Assembly: GCF_019679435.2 (NCBI RefSeq) | Contig: NZ_CP139781.1 | Location: 4,001,753-4,065,752, forward strand | DNA length: 64,000 bases | Direction of reading: 5' to 3' | DNA from: Actomonas aquatica | Lineage (GTDB): Bacteria > Verrucomicrobiota > Verrucomicrobiia > Opitutales > Opitutaceae | Shown here: piece after piece, positions 33,501 to 38,871 of the stretch | How the letters are laid out: each line of letters begins with the position of its first letter | Numbering within the stretch: position 1 is the stretch's first letter | Notes under the pieces: model-generated | What the model was told of the DNA's origin: nothing | Database searches by the model: none | The model's input: the letters and a program-made list of their open reading frames with translations, nothing else | Translations under genes and position numbers: made by a program

Positions 33501-35085
33501 CACCGGCACGCTCACCAGCACCACTGGCGCGATCAGCGTCACCGCGGCCGGCTCGGCCACCCTCGGTGCGATCACCAGCCAAAGCGGCAACGTGAGCCTC
33601 ACCGCGCAGGGCGGTAGCCTGACGCTGTCCACCGTGGCCACCGGCAACGCCGGCACGCTCACGGCCACCGCCGCCACCACCTTTACGGCCACCAGCCTCA
33701 CGACCGGCACCGGAGCGATCAACGTGACCGCCGCCGGCAACCTCACCAGTGGCGCGATCAGCAGCCAGAGCGGCGCGGTCACCGCGCGCAGCACCGGCGG
33801 AGCGACCCAGCTGTCCACCGTGGCCACCAGCGGGGCGATCACGCTCTTCGGTCAAACCGGCCTCACCGTGACCGGTGCGATCACCGGTGGCGCGAATGCG
33901 ATCACCCTTACCAGCGCAGCCGGAGCGATCAACGCGGCTGGTGCGGTGACGGGCACCGGCGGCCTCAGCGCCACTGCCGCCACCACGCTTAACCTGCACA
34001 GCTACACCGGCGCGGGTGCCGTGAGCCTGCAAAGCGGCGGCAACCTCCAAAGCGGCGCGATCAGCCTCACCTCCGGCAACATCGCCGTTACCTCCACCAG
34101 CGGCAGCGTGACCCTGGGCACCGTGTCCACCGCTGGCGCGAGCACGCTCACCCTGCAGTCCGCCGGCGCGCTCACCACCGGAGCGCTGGCCACCCAGACC
34201 GGCCGCATCTCGCTGACCGGTGGCAACACCACCACTGGCGCGATCAGCACCACCACCGGAGCGCTCACCGTCACCGCCGCGGGCACCTTCCGTGCCACTG
34301 GCGCCCTCACCACCACCAGTGGAGCGATCAACCTGTCTGCCACCGGCAACGTCACCCTGGGCACCGTCTCCAGCAGCACTGGAGCGATCACTCTGGCGAG
34401 CACCGGCGGCAGCCTGAGCGTGGGCAACGTCGTGACCACCGGGGCAGTCGACCTGGACGCCCAAGGCAACCTGGTGCTCACCGGCACGCTGCAAGGCGGC
34501 TCGGGCGCGGTGACGCTGACCAGCGCCACCGGCCAAGTGACCCTCGAAGGGGCGGTCACCACCACCACCGCCTCTTTGAACCTGCAAAGCGCCGGCGCGC
34601 TGGTGCTGCGCGGCGGCTTTACCTCGACCCAAGGCGGCACGCTGAGCCTGCGCTCCACCGGCTCGACGGTGAACGTGGGCCGGGTGCAGACCACCGGTCG
34701 GGTGGACCTGGAAGCGGCCGGCACGCTGACGGTTGAAGAAGTGGTCGGCGGCGCAGGCGCCGTGAACCTGACCAGCACGGGCAGCTTCATCGAAATGACC
34801 GAGCGCATCTCCACGGGCACTGGAGCGATCACCCTGTGGGCCTACGGGGACGCCAAGCTGCACACCCTCAGCTCCTCCTCCGGCCTGATCAAAGTCACCT
34901 CCCAGACCGGCTCGATCACCAGAACCACCTCCGGCACCAACATCTTCGCTTCGGTCCAGCCTGTCTTCCAAGCTGCGAGGATCATTGACCTCACGGTTGA
35001 AGCGGCATCGGCCTCGATCAACGGCACCGTCGTTTATCGTCGCGATTCCGCCACCACCATTAACATCTACGTCGTCTTCTCATGA
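15517..35085 (+). CDS. Giant LEPR-XLL-type beta-strand-repeat surface protein (6522 aa)
   Basis: The start is taken at TTG 15517. It has GAGGAGA at 15504-15510 with 6-nt spacing, and it places the 'LEQRVLL' motif at residues 20-26, the usual place for the LEPR-XLL signature of very large bacterial repeat proteins (Gln replaces Pro). An ATG at 15361 is in frame but lies inside the previous gene. Residues of about 60-170 are an acidic Asp/Glu/Ala/Val linker. Beta-strand repeats such as 'GAVTITGNVVITKATDITF' then run to about residue 1470, unique to this copy. Residues of about 1561-6479 appear identical to the upstream giant. The tail 'TTINIYVVFS' resembles the first giant's tail but has diverged. 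The stop overlaps the next start as ATGA. There is no C-terminal anchor or barrel. An exported adhesin or matrix component is inferred; the LEPR-XLL function is unproven. Confidence 0.88.
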   Translation: MISGTHNTSPRKSAFLIEGLEQRVLLSATPMAVPFEPVVPVGAVQVESPMSETSAEVMAATAGEDVSLFSLADLPTIVMEASTEDDAAAAGADVVGDEGSVEGDDAPAVDVIDENGAADPTESTDDEVVVADDSGADSSDEPTTIADDELTQLAESLFGPGAGDTTTMIGGIGSEVILQGEHEGETVTLLSDNTLLVGDEIFILSPLQTQNLVILGDGSTTTISTNISGTSQSISDTVEVDGDRSITATAGSIIISNPGGQIDGNGAGLADSLTMSATGSISVANGVGQNKALQNLTMTAGGSIDIGGATTLTGNLTVNNATTVRFRGAVTITGNVVITKATDITFDGAVTITGSLTIAEGASITFNGNTAVAGTVSIGSAVDYTKIASIYFANNARFDFGGLASIYVNGAITFGNAVGGLGGAYTPDGLTIGLNATLTFNNNINLGSSSPFSVVNAAEVTLTGSLTAGDVTMSNVAGNLILAATTTVRSIDLTSTGSGASTSLRVNTLEVGDGNAILTANQINLLGTISDTGAQSTLTIKPYTVSRPIVVGQSPPSTTTPTFNNRLDLEASEIGLILPGFAEVNIGDAAAGTGTVYLAYMGSQISTGEYYNKTQIFGGDIIVTRDHDINATVPEFRLVARTGDITVNERIGYAVNNTSADRNDWVRLEAAGDIIVNKGIYALDRISLTAGQGTGTGTITVASTGFIYTTGTTGSNLRIELVAGLTSGNINLAAPSAEAALLSAAGDNSSIVLLAASGSITQTDGRLVAELFTAQSSGTTSVRTTVERVGAATLAGEIFADATPRTIDGVLITGSGAFVQTESDDVQVDQITTHTGGIDLTTTNSGTITIDSIISNTGGSVVLTADGAIADLTPANDATANISTTGNLTFTAQTGVGATGDADLDIAVTGVQGTNAVSGDIVLQDPSTLTIFGALATLAGNGNIQVTADAGTLAANADVTAHGSGNLTLTASTGALNQAASTTASSTSGNLDLDGDTVTQSGALSTGDTGTIDVDADVGAITMTDGATTDTVDGAIAYTAATNVDLSDIESATGNLTITATAGSITDNTAAETANLTTTGDTVLTADTGIGGSGAADIDTTIATLAATNNTSGDIVIQESDGLVINGTGVRTLAGDGNIDIDVDAGALTNDAVVTAHGAGTITLNTDAGAYTANANVSSTSGAIAVTADSVAQNADVTTTTGTIDVTADTADVVMQDGTTTSTTTGAITVGAATDIDLSVINSTSGDLTLTATAGAITDNTAAETANLITTGQATLTAATGMGSGGGDADIDTTLSTLAATNTTSGNIFVHETDGLIINGTGLRTLDGNGNIDVDVDAGDLTVDSVVTAHGSGYVTLNTDVGTFTFNAAVSSTSGDLTFSADDIAQNADASTSIGAIVYTADVANITMADGTTTSTTTGTITFTAADSINLSAVTSTSGNLDLEATAGAITDNTLAEDANLSTSGLAELLAATGIGATGAADIDTAVGSLTGRNTTSGGIVIEEDDALTITPAGLINDASGQPIILTTEAGTLTITGVITATGAGKIRLSVAGATSDLITSAAISTGSGPISLIAARSINLNAGTSIATTGAGTIDLEATAGSLTLSDNVAVTTAGGNIRLLAQIDVTLSGLNAASGNISVTATTGSIADAGETLTDLTATATRLWAAIGIGTADAIDTNIATLAAAATTGGIRISEEDDLTIGTVAAVPVSRVTTADTTTTATNTASTSDLEATTGATEITSLAGSILLTDGVDADTRAIQSTTGDITLTAANNITFEASIESTSGNLSLTAQTGGIIDNTVTETALLITTTDATLTAATGIGSANAADIDTTVGRITLTNTTSGGIFIHETATLTLLGAQTQAGNGPISILVTTGDLLTTGAVTAHGSGNIFIQAAAGNATLQADHTSTSGHLTVLAAQTLTLEADLSTGTTGTVDLEANAISAIATADITTADGDVRLLATTNIILGGVITTNTEVSLTATTGSITDVDTDNTVDIVSNKLRIVAGVGAGESTNHLETTTGTLSARATSGGLFLTETDALIIDDVAVTVQKVGVDTGVTPTTDATQSDLITTAGNGSIVLITGGDLTLEDGTATANNRAIEANGTGNILLSTTGTITANADTLAGTGHISVIASDTITLNATADIETGGTGTINLEATSGSITQADNSRITSATGDIRLLANVDVTLGGITTDANASVTASTGQVVDAGDVSGGEDINAVGLRMVAGLGIAGATTHLETQVTTLTARATSGGIYLTETDSLGIDDVAVTIQQVDTDATVDPVTDATQSDVMTTAGDGNIVLVTGGDLLINDGTAATDDIGVQADGAGNILLSTTGTITSNVDVNSTTGHITLIASNSISLTDTADVRTGGTGTINLEATTGSITQDDNSRIISDAGEIRLLANVNITLGGITTNTDASLTATTGSIIDAGDAFGGEDVIAAGLRLVAGLGIAGPTTHLETQVTTLTARATSGGIYLTETDSLTIDDVAVTIQQVDTDATVDPVTDATQSDVMTTAGDGNIVLVTGGDLLINDGTAATDDIGVQADGAGNILLSTTGTITSNVDVNSTTGHITLVASDSISLTDSADIRTDGGAGTINLEATTGSITQDDNSRIISNTGEVRLIANVNITLGGITTNTDASLTATTGSIIDAGDAFGGEDVNALGLRLWAGLGIGGANTHIETAVTTLTARATSGGIYLTETDSLTIDDVAVTIQQVDTDATIDPVTDVTQSDVFTTGGDGNIVLITGGDLLINDGTAATDDTGVQAHGAGNILLSTTGTITSHVDVNSTTGHITLIASDSISLTDSADIRTGGTGTINLEATTGSITQDDNSRIISDAGEIRLLANVNIVLGGITTNTDASLTATTGSITDAGDAFGGEDVIAVGLRLVAGIGIAGPTTHIETLITTLSARATSGGIYLTETDSLTIDDVAVTIQQVDTDATIDPVTDATQSDVMTTAGDGNIVLVTGGDLLINDGTALTDDIGVQADGAGNILLSTTGTITSNVDVNSTTGHITLVASDSISLTDTADIRTGGTGTINLEATTGSITQDDNSRLITANGDIRLLANVNIVLGGITTNVNASLTATNGSITDAGDVSGGEDVNAAGLRLWAAIGAGESSAHLETAVDTLSARATSGGVFIDETDALVIDDVAVTIQQVDTDATVDPVTDATQSDVMTTAGDGNIVLVTGGDLLINDGTAAADNAGIAAHGTGNILLSTTGTITSNVDISSGTGHISLIASDSITLNATVDVTTAGTGTINLEATTGSITQADNSRLTTADGDIRLLANVDITLGGLTTNVNASLTATTGSIIDAGDAFGGEDINAAGLRMVAGIGIAGPTTHLETAVTTLTARATSGGIYLTETDSLTIDDVSVTIEQVDTDATTDTVTDATQSDVMTTAGDGSIVLVTGGDLMINDGTAATDDIGVQADGAGNILLSTTGTITSNVDVNSTTGHITLVASDSISLTDTADIRTGGTGTVNLEATTGSITQDDNSRIISATGDIRLLANVDITLGGITTGVNASLTATTGSITDAGDAFGNEDIIAAGLRMVAGIGIAGPTTHIETAVTTLTARATSGGIYLTETDSLTIDDVSVTIEQVDTDATTDTVTDATQSDVMTTAGDGNIVLITGGDLLINDGTALTDDIGVQADGAGNILLSTTGTITSNVDVNSTTGHITLVASDSISLTDTADIRTGGTGTVNLEATTGSITQDDNSRIISVSGDIRLLANVDITLGGITTNVNASLTATTGSIIDAGDAFGGEDIIAAGLRMVAGIGIAGPTTHIETLVTTLTARATSGGIYLTETDSLTIDDVAVTIQQVDTDATIDPVTDVTQSDVMTTAGDGDIILVTGGDLLINDGTAATDDTGISADGAGDILLSTTGTITSNVDITSGTGHITLVASDSISLTDSADIRTGGTGTINLEATTGSITQDDNSRIISDTGEVRLVADIDIVLGGITTNTDASLTATTGSITDAGDVSGGEDIIASGLRLVAGLGIGGANTHIETAVTTLTARATSGGIYLTETDSLTLDDVAVTIEQVDTDATTDSVTDATQSDVMTTAGDGNIVLVTGGDLLINDGTAATDDIGVQADGAGNILLSTTGTITSNVDVNSTTGHITLVASDSISLTDSADIRTGGTGTINLEATTGSITQDDNSRIVSATGDIRLFANVDITLGGITTGVNASLTATTGSITDAGDAAGGEDVIAAGLRLVAGLGIGGATTHLETQVTTLTARATSGGIYLTETDALTIDDVAVTIEQVATDATTATVNDATQSDVMTTAGDGDIILVTGGDLMINDGTAATDDTGISADGAGDILLSTTGTITSNVDITSGTGHITLVASDSISLTDSADIRTGGTGTINLEATTGSITQDDNSRIISVSGDIRLLANVNITLGGITTDANASVTASTGQVVDAGDVSGGEDVNAAGLRLVAGLGIGGANTHLETAVDTLTARATSGGIYLTETDALTIDDVAVTIEQVDTDATTATVTDATQSDVMTTAGDGSIVLITGGDLLINDGTALTDDIGVQADGAGNVLLSTTGTITSNVDVNSATGHITLVASDSISLTDSADLRTGGTGTINLEATAGSITQADNSRIISAAGDIRLAANVNITLGGITTDANASLTATTGSITDAGDVSGGEDVIAAGLRLVAGLGIGGATTHLETAVDTLTARATSGGIYLTETDSLVIDDVAVSIEQVGTDATTATVNDVAQSDVITTAGNGAIVLSTGGDLTLNDGTAAADNTALSAHGTGNVLLQTSAGSITANADLLSGTGHVTLTSADSITFTATADLRTAGTITLTAQTGAITQADDSRIASTAGAIQLSAATDITLGGLTTTGNVAVTATTGSILDAGDAFGGEDILASGLRLWAGTGIGGATTHLEINATTLTATATSGGLYLSETDTLTIGTVTVTTQAVDSAAGITAVTATAQSGLSTTAGDGNVVLATGGALTVTTAVTTHGAGNLLLATTGSIAIAANLASTSGHLTLTATDSITLAAATTVTTGGTGTLTAIATTGAITQADDSRFITATGDIALTAATDLTLGGLTTDANASLTATTGSVLDAGDAFGDEDVIAAGLRLTAGLGAGTSTDTLETAVTTLAATATSGGLFLLETDGLTIGTVATTTQTVGTDATTTTTTTTDLTGLSTTAGSGAIVLTTGGDLTLSAPVTTAAAGNVLLAVTGTLTADAVISSTTGHLTLTATDTLALNANLSTAGTVTVTATTFTQTDGTRITTTGDVAIETTGDLTLAGITSSGNVALTAGNIFDGGDTGGADVVASGLRAVATDGIGSATDALETTLATLAATATGGGIHLSNTTALTVGSVAVSTAQVGTDGTTTAADLAALAGVTTTAADGVIALTTAGTLTISAEVTAHGAGTIALTTTTGDIALGALVSSTSGDLTLNAAARVLDTTATETPLLITTGALDLTATGGLGQTGLGDLDVSASSLSLTNNGAGSIYLKSHATTTLSATSLTPSGSLFFTQATGNLTVGGALTVAQGNLTLRGAGTIALNNAPVSAAGTITIQGGTVTATASSLTSTAGDIKLAAASSLSLDASSSLTAAGDLSIVSGGNATLAQASTPGLLDIRVAGNLSRAGGELQSNQLRLTVGGSAGSSGNPIITRTSGTADVRVSGATYILEQNALSAGRGGVTLATTSGGSSVLNVAGGSLTSTGGGITATGSGTLILQSGGSLTIGTSVTSNSGSITVNAGSIVDGTGDEGALFVTPNGTLTLNASSGIGSAGSGDIDFTAAAVGASTSTGNLNLSTTGSTTTTGLTVGSGSGTLQIAAGDDLTVSGTISHGGSGAVNVTASDNLNASGAITGGTGTVTVTAGTNANVGRVSTAGTGAVTVTAGGSLSTGQVSTATGTLDLNAGGTVTANGTVSSGSGRITVQGGGNVTTTTISSTSGNIGVSSTSGRIQTGSVSTGSAGTLTFNAATTLSTGALTSATGRIQLSSGGATTVNGAVNTTSGAFTLTSGGNATTGTLTSTTGAISVTAAGSATLGAITSQSGNVSLTAQGGSLTLSTVATGNAGTLTATAATTFTATSLTTGTGAINVTAAGNLTSGAISSQSGAVTARSTGGATQLSTVATSGAITLFGQTGLTVTGAITGGANAITLTSAAGAINAAGAVTGTGGLSATAATTLNLHSYTGAGAVSLQSGGNLQSGAISLTSGNIAVTSTSGSVTLGTVSTAGASTLTLQSAGALTTGALATQTGRISLTGGNTTTGAISTTTGALTVTAAGTFRATGALTTTSGAINLSATGNVTLGTVSSSTGAITLASTGGSLSVGNVVTTGAVDLDAQGNLVLTGTLQGGSGAVTLTSATGQVTLEGAVTTTTASLNLQSAGALVLRGGFTSTQGGTLSLRSTGSTVNVGRVQTTGRVDLEAAGTLTVEEVVGGAGAVNLTSTGSFIEMTERISTGTGAITLWAYGDAKLHTLSSSSGLIKVTSQTGSITRTTSGTNIFASVQPVFQAARIIDLTVEAASASINGTVVYRRDSATTINIYVVFS
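20200..34955 (+). repeat. Copy 2 of a 14,756-bp direct duplication
   Basis: Partner of 531-15286. Colinear alignment continues outside the block on both sides without indels for the roughly 500 bases visible upstream. At the 3' end the last 42-44 codons are similar but diverged. Old paralogues homogenised by gene conversion therefore fit better than a fresh insertion. Confidence 0.9.
21647..30229 (+). repeat. Tandem array of about thirteen 663-bp coding units (second giant)
   Basis: Same array as in the first giant gene, unit for unit and variant for variant, at the 19,669-bp offset. The single 666-bp unit with the inserted 'DGGAG' codon is also shared (near 23290 here and 3625 in the first gene). 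Confidence 0.85.
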
Positions 35086-37556
35086 GCGCTTTAACTTTTG
35101 CAAAAGTGATCACTGGGGCGGTGGGACTTTCGCTGGGCGCGGGAACCCTGCTCCATGCCCAAGTGGTCGAAGAAAACCTCGCCGCGCTGGCCCAAGCCGA
35201 TTCCGCCCTGGTTGCCATCGCTTCGCCTTCGGGTGACTTGGTGCAATCCACCGATGGTGGCGCCAACTTCAGTGTCACCCGCACGGCGACTGCCACGGGC
35301 CTGATTAACCTCAATGCCTCGGGCGACACCGTCATAGCCGTGGGCGACGCCGGTTTTATCGTCCGTTCCACTGATGGCGGTTCTACGTGGGCCGGTGCCT
35401 CGTCGCCGGCCTTTACCGGAGAATTGCGCGATGTGGTGTCCGATGGCACCCGTTGGGTTGCGGTGGGCACGGCCAATTTCAACACCGCGGTGTTTTACTC
35501 CAACAATGCCGGCAGCAGCTGGTCGACCGCGTCGGTTCCGGCCATCAGTGGTGTGCTCCACGGTGTTACCCATGATGCCGGCACGGGCTTGTGGACGGCG
35601 GTGGGCACGGACGGCATCTTCAGCGCCCGCATTCTTTCCTCGAGCGATGGTATGACTTGGACGTCAGTGACCGTGCCGACCGGAGCCTCGGGTCTCACCG
35701 ATGTGGCTGCCGATGGCGCGGGTAATCTGTTGGCCGTTGGCGAGGCGGGTTCACTCCTCGTTTCCAGCGATGGCGGCGCGACCTTCGCGCTCGCGGCCAA
35801 CTCTGGCCTCGTTTCGGAAAACCTCAACGTGGTCGCCTACTCGTCTACGGCGGGCTGGGTCGCGGGTGGTGACGATCTCGCTCAAATCAGCTATACGACG
35901 GGCGGCGGTGCGGTGCTCATGCAGGCACCTGTGCCCGGAGCTGGTGACATAACGGCGCTTGCGGTGGATGCGACCGGTGCGGTGATCACTGCCGGACAGC
36001 TCGCTGGTTTCCAGTCCATTACGTTCGCCCCGATCGACGACCAATCACTCTCCGTGGGCACCTTGACGCTCACTGCCACGGCCAGCTCCGGCCTGCCGGT
36101 CGCCTTTGAATTGGTCTCGGGCCCGGCTACCCTCGCTGGCGATCAACTCACGCTTACTTCCACGGGCACGGTCACGGTGCGTGCAGTGCAAACCGGTGAT
36201 GAAACCTACGGACCGGCGGCGCCGGTCGAGCGTTCCTTTGCCGTCGTCTTGGAGGCTGCGACGGTATCGCTGTCCGATTTGAGTGCGACCTACGACGGTT
36301 CACCCAAGGCCGCTTCCGCCACCACGGACCCGGCGGGGCTGACGGTTGTCCTCACCTATGATGGCAGTAGCACGGCCCCCAGCGACGCCGGCAGCTACGC
36401 GGTTGTCGCCACGATCTCCGATGACACTTATTCTGGCTCGACGACCGGCACCCTGGTCATCGCCAAGGCTGACCAATCGATCACCTTCAGTGCGCCGGCG
36501 GATCGTGATCTTGCAGACGGAGGCTTTGTGCTGAGTGCCACTACTTCGTCTGGTCTCCCAGTGAGTTTCACGGTCGATTCGGGTCCCGCTACGCTCGCGG
36601 GCAACACCCTCACGCCCAACGACGTGGGCACGATCACGGTGACCGCCAGCCAATCCGGTGGGGTCAACTACAACGCCGCGTCGCCGGTGACGCAGAGCTT
36701 TGACGTCACGGTGGCCACTCCGGAGATCATCCTGAGCGACCTCGAGGTGCCCTATGACGGCAGCCCTAAAACGGTGACGGCTACGACTGTGCCTCCGGGT
36801 CTCACGGTAGTGATCACCTACGATGGTTCGGCTACTCCGCCCACTGCGGTGGGTTCCTACACCGTGTATGCGGAGATCGATGATATCCAATACTCGGGCA
36901 ATACCACGGCCACCTTCGTGATCACCAAAGGTGCGCAAACGATCGATTTCCCGGCTCCGGCCGACATCGCCTTCACGGCTGATCCGCTGGCGCTCACCGC
37001 AACCGCGAGCTCTGGTTTGCCGGTGACCTTTGAGGTGGTGAGCGGCCCGGCGGCGGTCGTCGATGGTGCGCTCGAGTTGAGCGGTGCGGGCACGATCACC
37101 GTGCGTGCGCTCCAGGCGGGTGATGCGACCTACGCGGCGGCCTCGCCGGTCGAGCAGAGCTTCAACGTTTCGGTCAACTTCGGCTCCTGGCGCGCCGAGA
37201 ACTTTAACCCGACCGAGCTGGGCGATCCGGCCGTCAGTGGCGCCGATGCGGTCTATGCTGATGACGGCATCAACAACCTGTTGAAATATGCGCTCGGCCT
37301 GCCGGTGGCCGCCAACACCGTCCTACCGACCGCGATCACGGCCGAGACCGGGGTGTTCGTTTTCACCTTCGACCATCCCGAGTCGGTGACCGATGTGACC
37401 TACGAGGTGGAGGTCTCGAGCGACCTGCAGAACTGGTCGACTGATGGCGTGAGCCTTGAATCCACCGGCACCAGCGAAGGTCGCGTGCACTGGCGTGCGA
37501 CCCACGCGAGTGATGGGGTGCAACGGCTCTTCTTCCGCCTTAAAGTGACGCTTTGA
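35082..37556 (+). CDS. Secreted BNR/YCF48-like propeller protein with MBG/YDG-type repeats
   Basis: Product of 824 residues. Residues 1-26 are a signal peptide (MSALTFAKVI start, cleavage after 'LLHA'). Residues of about 40-300 carry Asp-box-like repeats ('STDGGANF', 'STDGGSTW', 'YSNNAGSSW', 'SSDGMTW', 'SSDGGATF') typical of a BNR or YCF48-like beta-propeller. Residues of about 310-700 alternate 'ASSGLPV.F' strands with MBG/YDG-type modules ('YDGSPK..TATT.P.GLTV'). The last 125 residues hold the 'NLLKYALGLPV' tail common on secreted verrucomicrobial proteins. The ATG overlaps the preceding stop (ATGA) and no Shine-Dalgarno is visible, so coupled translation from the giant gene is likely. No catalytic residues of a sialidase were recognised. 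An accessory surface or matrix protein is inferred. Confidence 0.82.
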   Translation: MSALTFAKVITGAVGLSLGAGTLLHAQVVEENLAALAQADSALVAIASPSGDLVQSTDGGANFSVTRTATATGLINLNASGDTVIAVGDAGFIVRSTDGGSTWAGASSPAFTGELRDVVSDGTRWVAVGTANFNTAVFYSNNAGSSWSTASVPAISGVLHGVTHDAGTGLWTAVGTDGIFSARILSSSDGMTWTSVTVPTGASGLTDVAADGAGNLLAVGEAGSLLVSSDGGATFALAANSGLVSENLNVVAYSSTAGWVAGGDDLAQISYTTGGGAVLMQAPVPGAGDITALAVDATGAVITAGQLAGFQSITFAPIDDQSLSVGTLTLTATASSGLPVAFELVSGPATLAGDQLTLTSTGTVTVRAVQTGDETYGPAAPVERSFAVVLEAATVSLSDLSATYDGSPKAASATTDPAGLTVVLTYDGSSTAPSDAGSYAVVATISDDTYSGSTTGTLVIAKADQSITFSAPADRDLADGGFVLSATTSSGLPVSFTVDSGPATLAGNTLTPNDVGTITVTASQSGGVNYNAASPVTQSFDVTVATPEIILSDLEVPYDGSPKTVTATTVPPGLTVVITYDGSATPPTAVGSYTVYAEIDDIQYSGNTTATFVITKGAQTIDFPAPADIAFTADPLALTATASSGLPVTFEVVSGPAAVVDGALELSGAGTITVRALQAGDATYAAASPVEQSFNVSVNFGSWRAENFNPTELGDPAVSGADAVYADDGINNLLKYALGLPVAANTVLPTAITAETGVFVFTFDHPESVTDVTYEVEVSSDLQNWSTDGVSLESTGTSEGRVHWRATHASDGVQRLFFRLKVTL

Positions 37557-37625
37557 AGGCGTTCGTTGCTGCTGTATTGATCCTGGCCTGAATCGAGCTA
37601 ACGCTTGTTTCCGCTGGTCCTATCT

Positions 37626-37645
37626 GCGGGGCTACCCGCTTTCCT
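37626..37645 (+). terminator. Weak hairpin between propeller and barrel genes
   Basis: A 5-bp stem GCGGG/CCCGC with a GCTA loop is followed by TTTCCT. It could attenuate transcription into the barrel gene, but the T-run is poor. The rest of the 135-bp gap (37557-37691) shows no clear promoter. Confidence 0.2.
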
Positions 37646-37691
37646 ATTCACCGAACTGAACGCCCGAACCCGGATTCATTCCTTTTCACTC

Positions 37692-38696
37692 ATGAAGACC
37701 ACACGCACTTTGCGGATCCTTGCACTCGGCCTCACCGGCCTGCTGATGAGTGGCGCCCTTCGCGCCCAAATTGATAATTTCGACAGCCTCAACGGTTACG
37801 CCGCCGGCTTGGAAATGCGCCTGACCAACTGGCACTCCGATCTGAGCACGCTGCGCAGTCCGGCGCAGGGCTGGACGGTTTCCGTCGATGGTGAGCATTT
37901 CGAACGTGACGTCGATCCCGCCACCGACCGGCTGAAGCGCGACAACTCCGGTCAGCAATTTGCCCTCAACATCGGTTGGGGCACCACCGAATGGAACGCG
38001 GGTGTGTCCGTCGGTATGACCGACGCGAGCAGCGACTACGAAGAGATCAATTCGCCCGCGCCGGTGCCCACCACGGGCTCCGTCGATACCGAAGGCGTCT
38101 CGGGTCGCCTCTGGGTCGTGGGTAAGGTGGGAGCGGTCACCATCGATGCGGCGCTCGGCATGGCCGAGACGAGCTACGATGGTATTCGCAACAGCGACAT
38201 CGGCTCATCGATGGCCGAGTTCGACGGCTCCGACACCTTTGGCTACGTCCGTGCGTCCTACGATTGGGCGGTGAGCGATTCGATCGTCATCGTGCCTTTC
38301 GCCGGTCTGGTTTGGGTCGATTCCGATGCCGATGGTTTCACCGAGCAGGGCACCTCGCCGGATCGCCGCATCGTGGGCGACTTCTCCACCAGCGAGAGCA
38401 ACGCGGTCTTCGGCGCGACCATCATGGCCGCCAAGGGCAACTGGAAGCCCTACCTCACGCTGGGCTACTTCACCGAGCTTTCCTCCGACGCCGCAGTGCT
38501 GTCCGTGCAAGCGATCAACGGCTTTGACCTCGGTCAAGGTGTCGTGCCCAACGCCTCGGAGAGTCTCTTCCATGCCTCCCTCGGCGTTGATGCCGACTTG
38601 GGTGAAGGCTGGGCCCTGCGTGGCTCCGTCGACTTCTACACCGGCGGTGACGAAGAGCAGACCGGCCTCCGCCTGAGCGTCGGCCGCAGCTTCTGA
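37692..38696 (+). CDS. Stand-alone autotransporter-type outer-membrane beta-barrel protein
   Basis: ATG 37692 is chosen because it begins a clean signal peptide (MKTTRTLRILALGL..., cleavage after 'GALRA', residue 25). An in-frame ATG at 37605 would bury it. The mature part (about 309 residues) alternates amphipathic strands and Gly/Tyr/Asp turns ('TIDAALGMAETSYDGIR', 'PFAGLVWVDSDADGF', 'PYLTLGYFTELSSDAA') in the manner of the autotransporter translocator domain. It ends in the outer-membrane signature 'LRLSVGRSF' with terminal Phe. There is no passenger. It is the last gene of the giant-protein run, 135 bp after the propeller gene, and is followed by a strong terminator. It could export or anchor the upstream proteins, or be an ordinary porin-like barrel. 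Confidence 0.82.
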   Translation: MKTTRTLRILALGLTGLLMSGALRAQIDNFDSLNGYAAGLEMRLTNWHSDLSTLRSPAQGWTVSVDGEHFERDVDPATDRLKRDNSGQQFALNIGWGTTEWNAGVSVGMTDASSDYEEINSPAPVPTTGSVDTEGVSGRLWVVGKVGAVTIDAALGMAETSYDGIRNSDIGSSMAEFDGSDTFGYVRASYDWAVSDSIVIVPFAGLVWVDSDADGFTEQGTSPDRRIVGDFSTSESNAVFGATIMAAKGNWKPYLTLGYFTELSSDAAVLSVQAINGFDLGQGVVPNASESLFHASLGVDADLGEGWALRGSVDFYTGGDEEQTGLRLSVGRSF

Positions 38697-38726
38697 AGCG
38701 GCCCGGTCTCCTTTTCACGTTCCAGA

Positions 38727-38755
38727 CCCCCGTCGTCTTCTGACGGGGGTTTTTT
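38727..38755 (+). terminator. Rho-independent terminator after the barrel gene
   Basis: Perfect 8-bp stem CCCCCGTC / GACGGGGG with a 7-nt loop followed by six T. It starts 31 bp after the barrel stop and ends the plus-strand surface-protein run. Confidence 0.92.
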
Positions 38756-38796
38756 GTATCCATTTGGACAGGACACTGCGGCCCGGCCCGCGCCCC

Positions 38797-38830
38797 AAAG
38801 AAAAGCCGCGTTCCGGGGAGGGAACGCGGC
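38797..38830 (-). terminator. Rho-independent terminator after gnd
   Basis: Perfect 10-bp stem GCCGCGTTCC / GGAACGCGGC (38805-38814 and 38821-38830) with a 6-nt loop. Read on the minus strand it is followed by TTTTCTTT. It lies 41 bp past the gnd stop. Confidence 0.88.
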
Positions 38831-38871
38831 GAGAAGGATGAGAGAAAGGGAATCCTTAGTCAGACCCGGGC

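Noticed and set aside
531-34955. Transposon or prophage as cause of the large duplication
   Set aside because: No transposase, integrase, terminal inverted repeats or target-site duplication at the block ends; flanks are colinear homologues.
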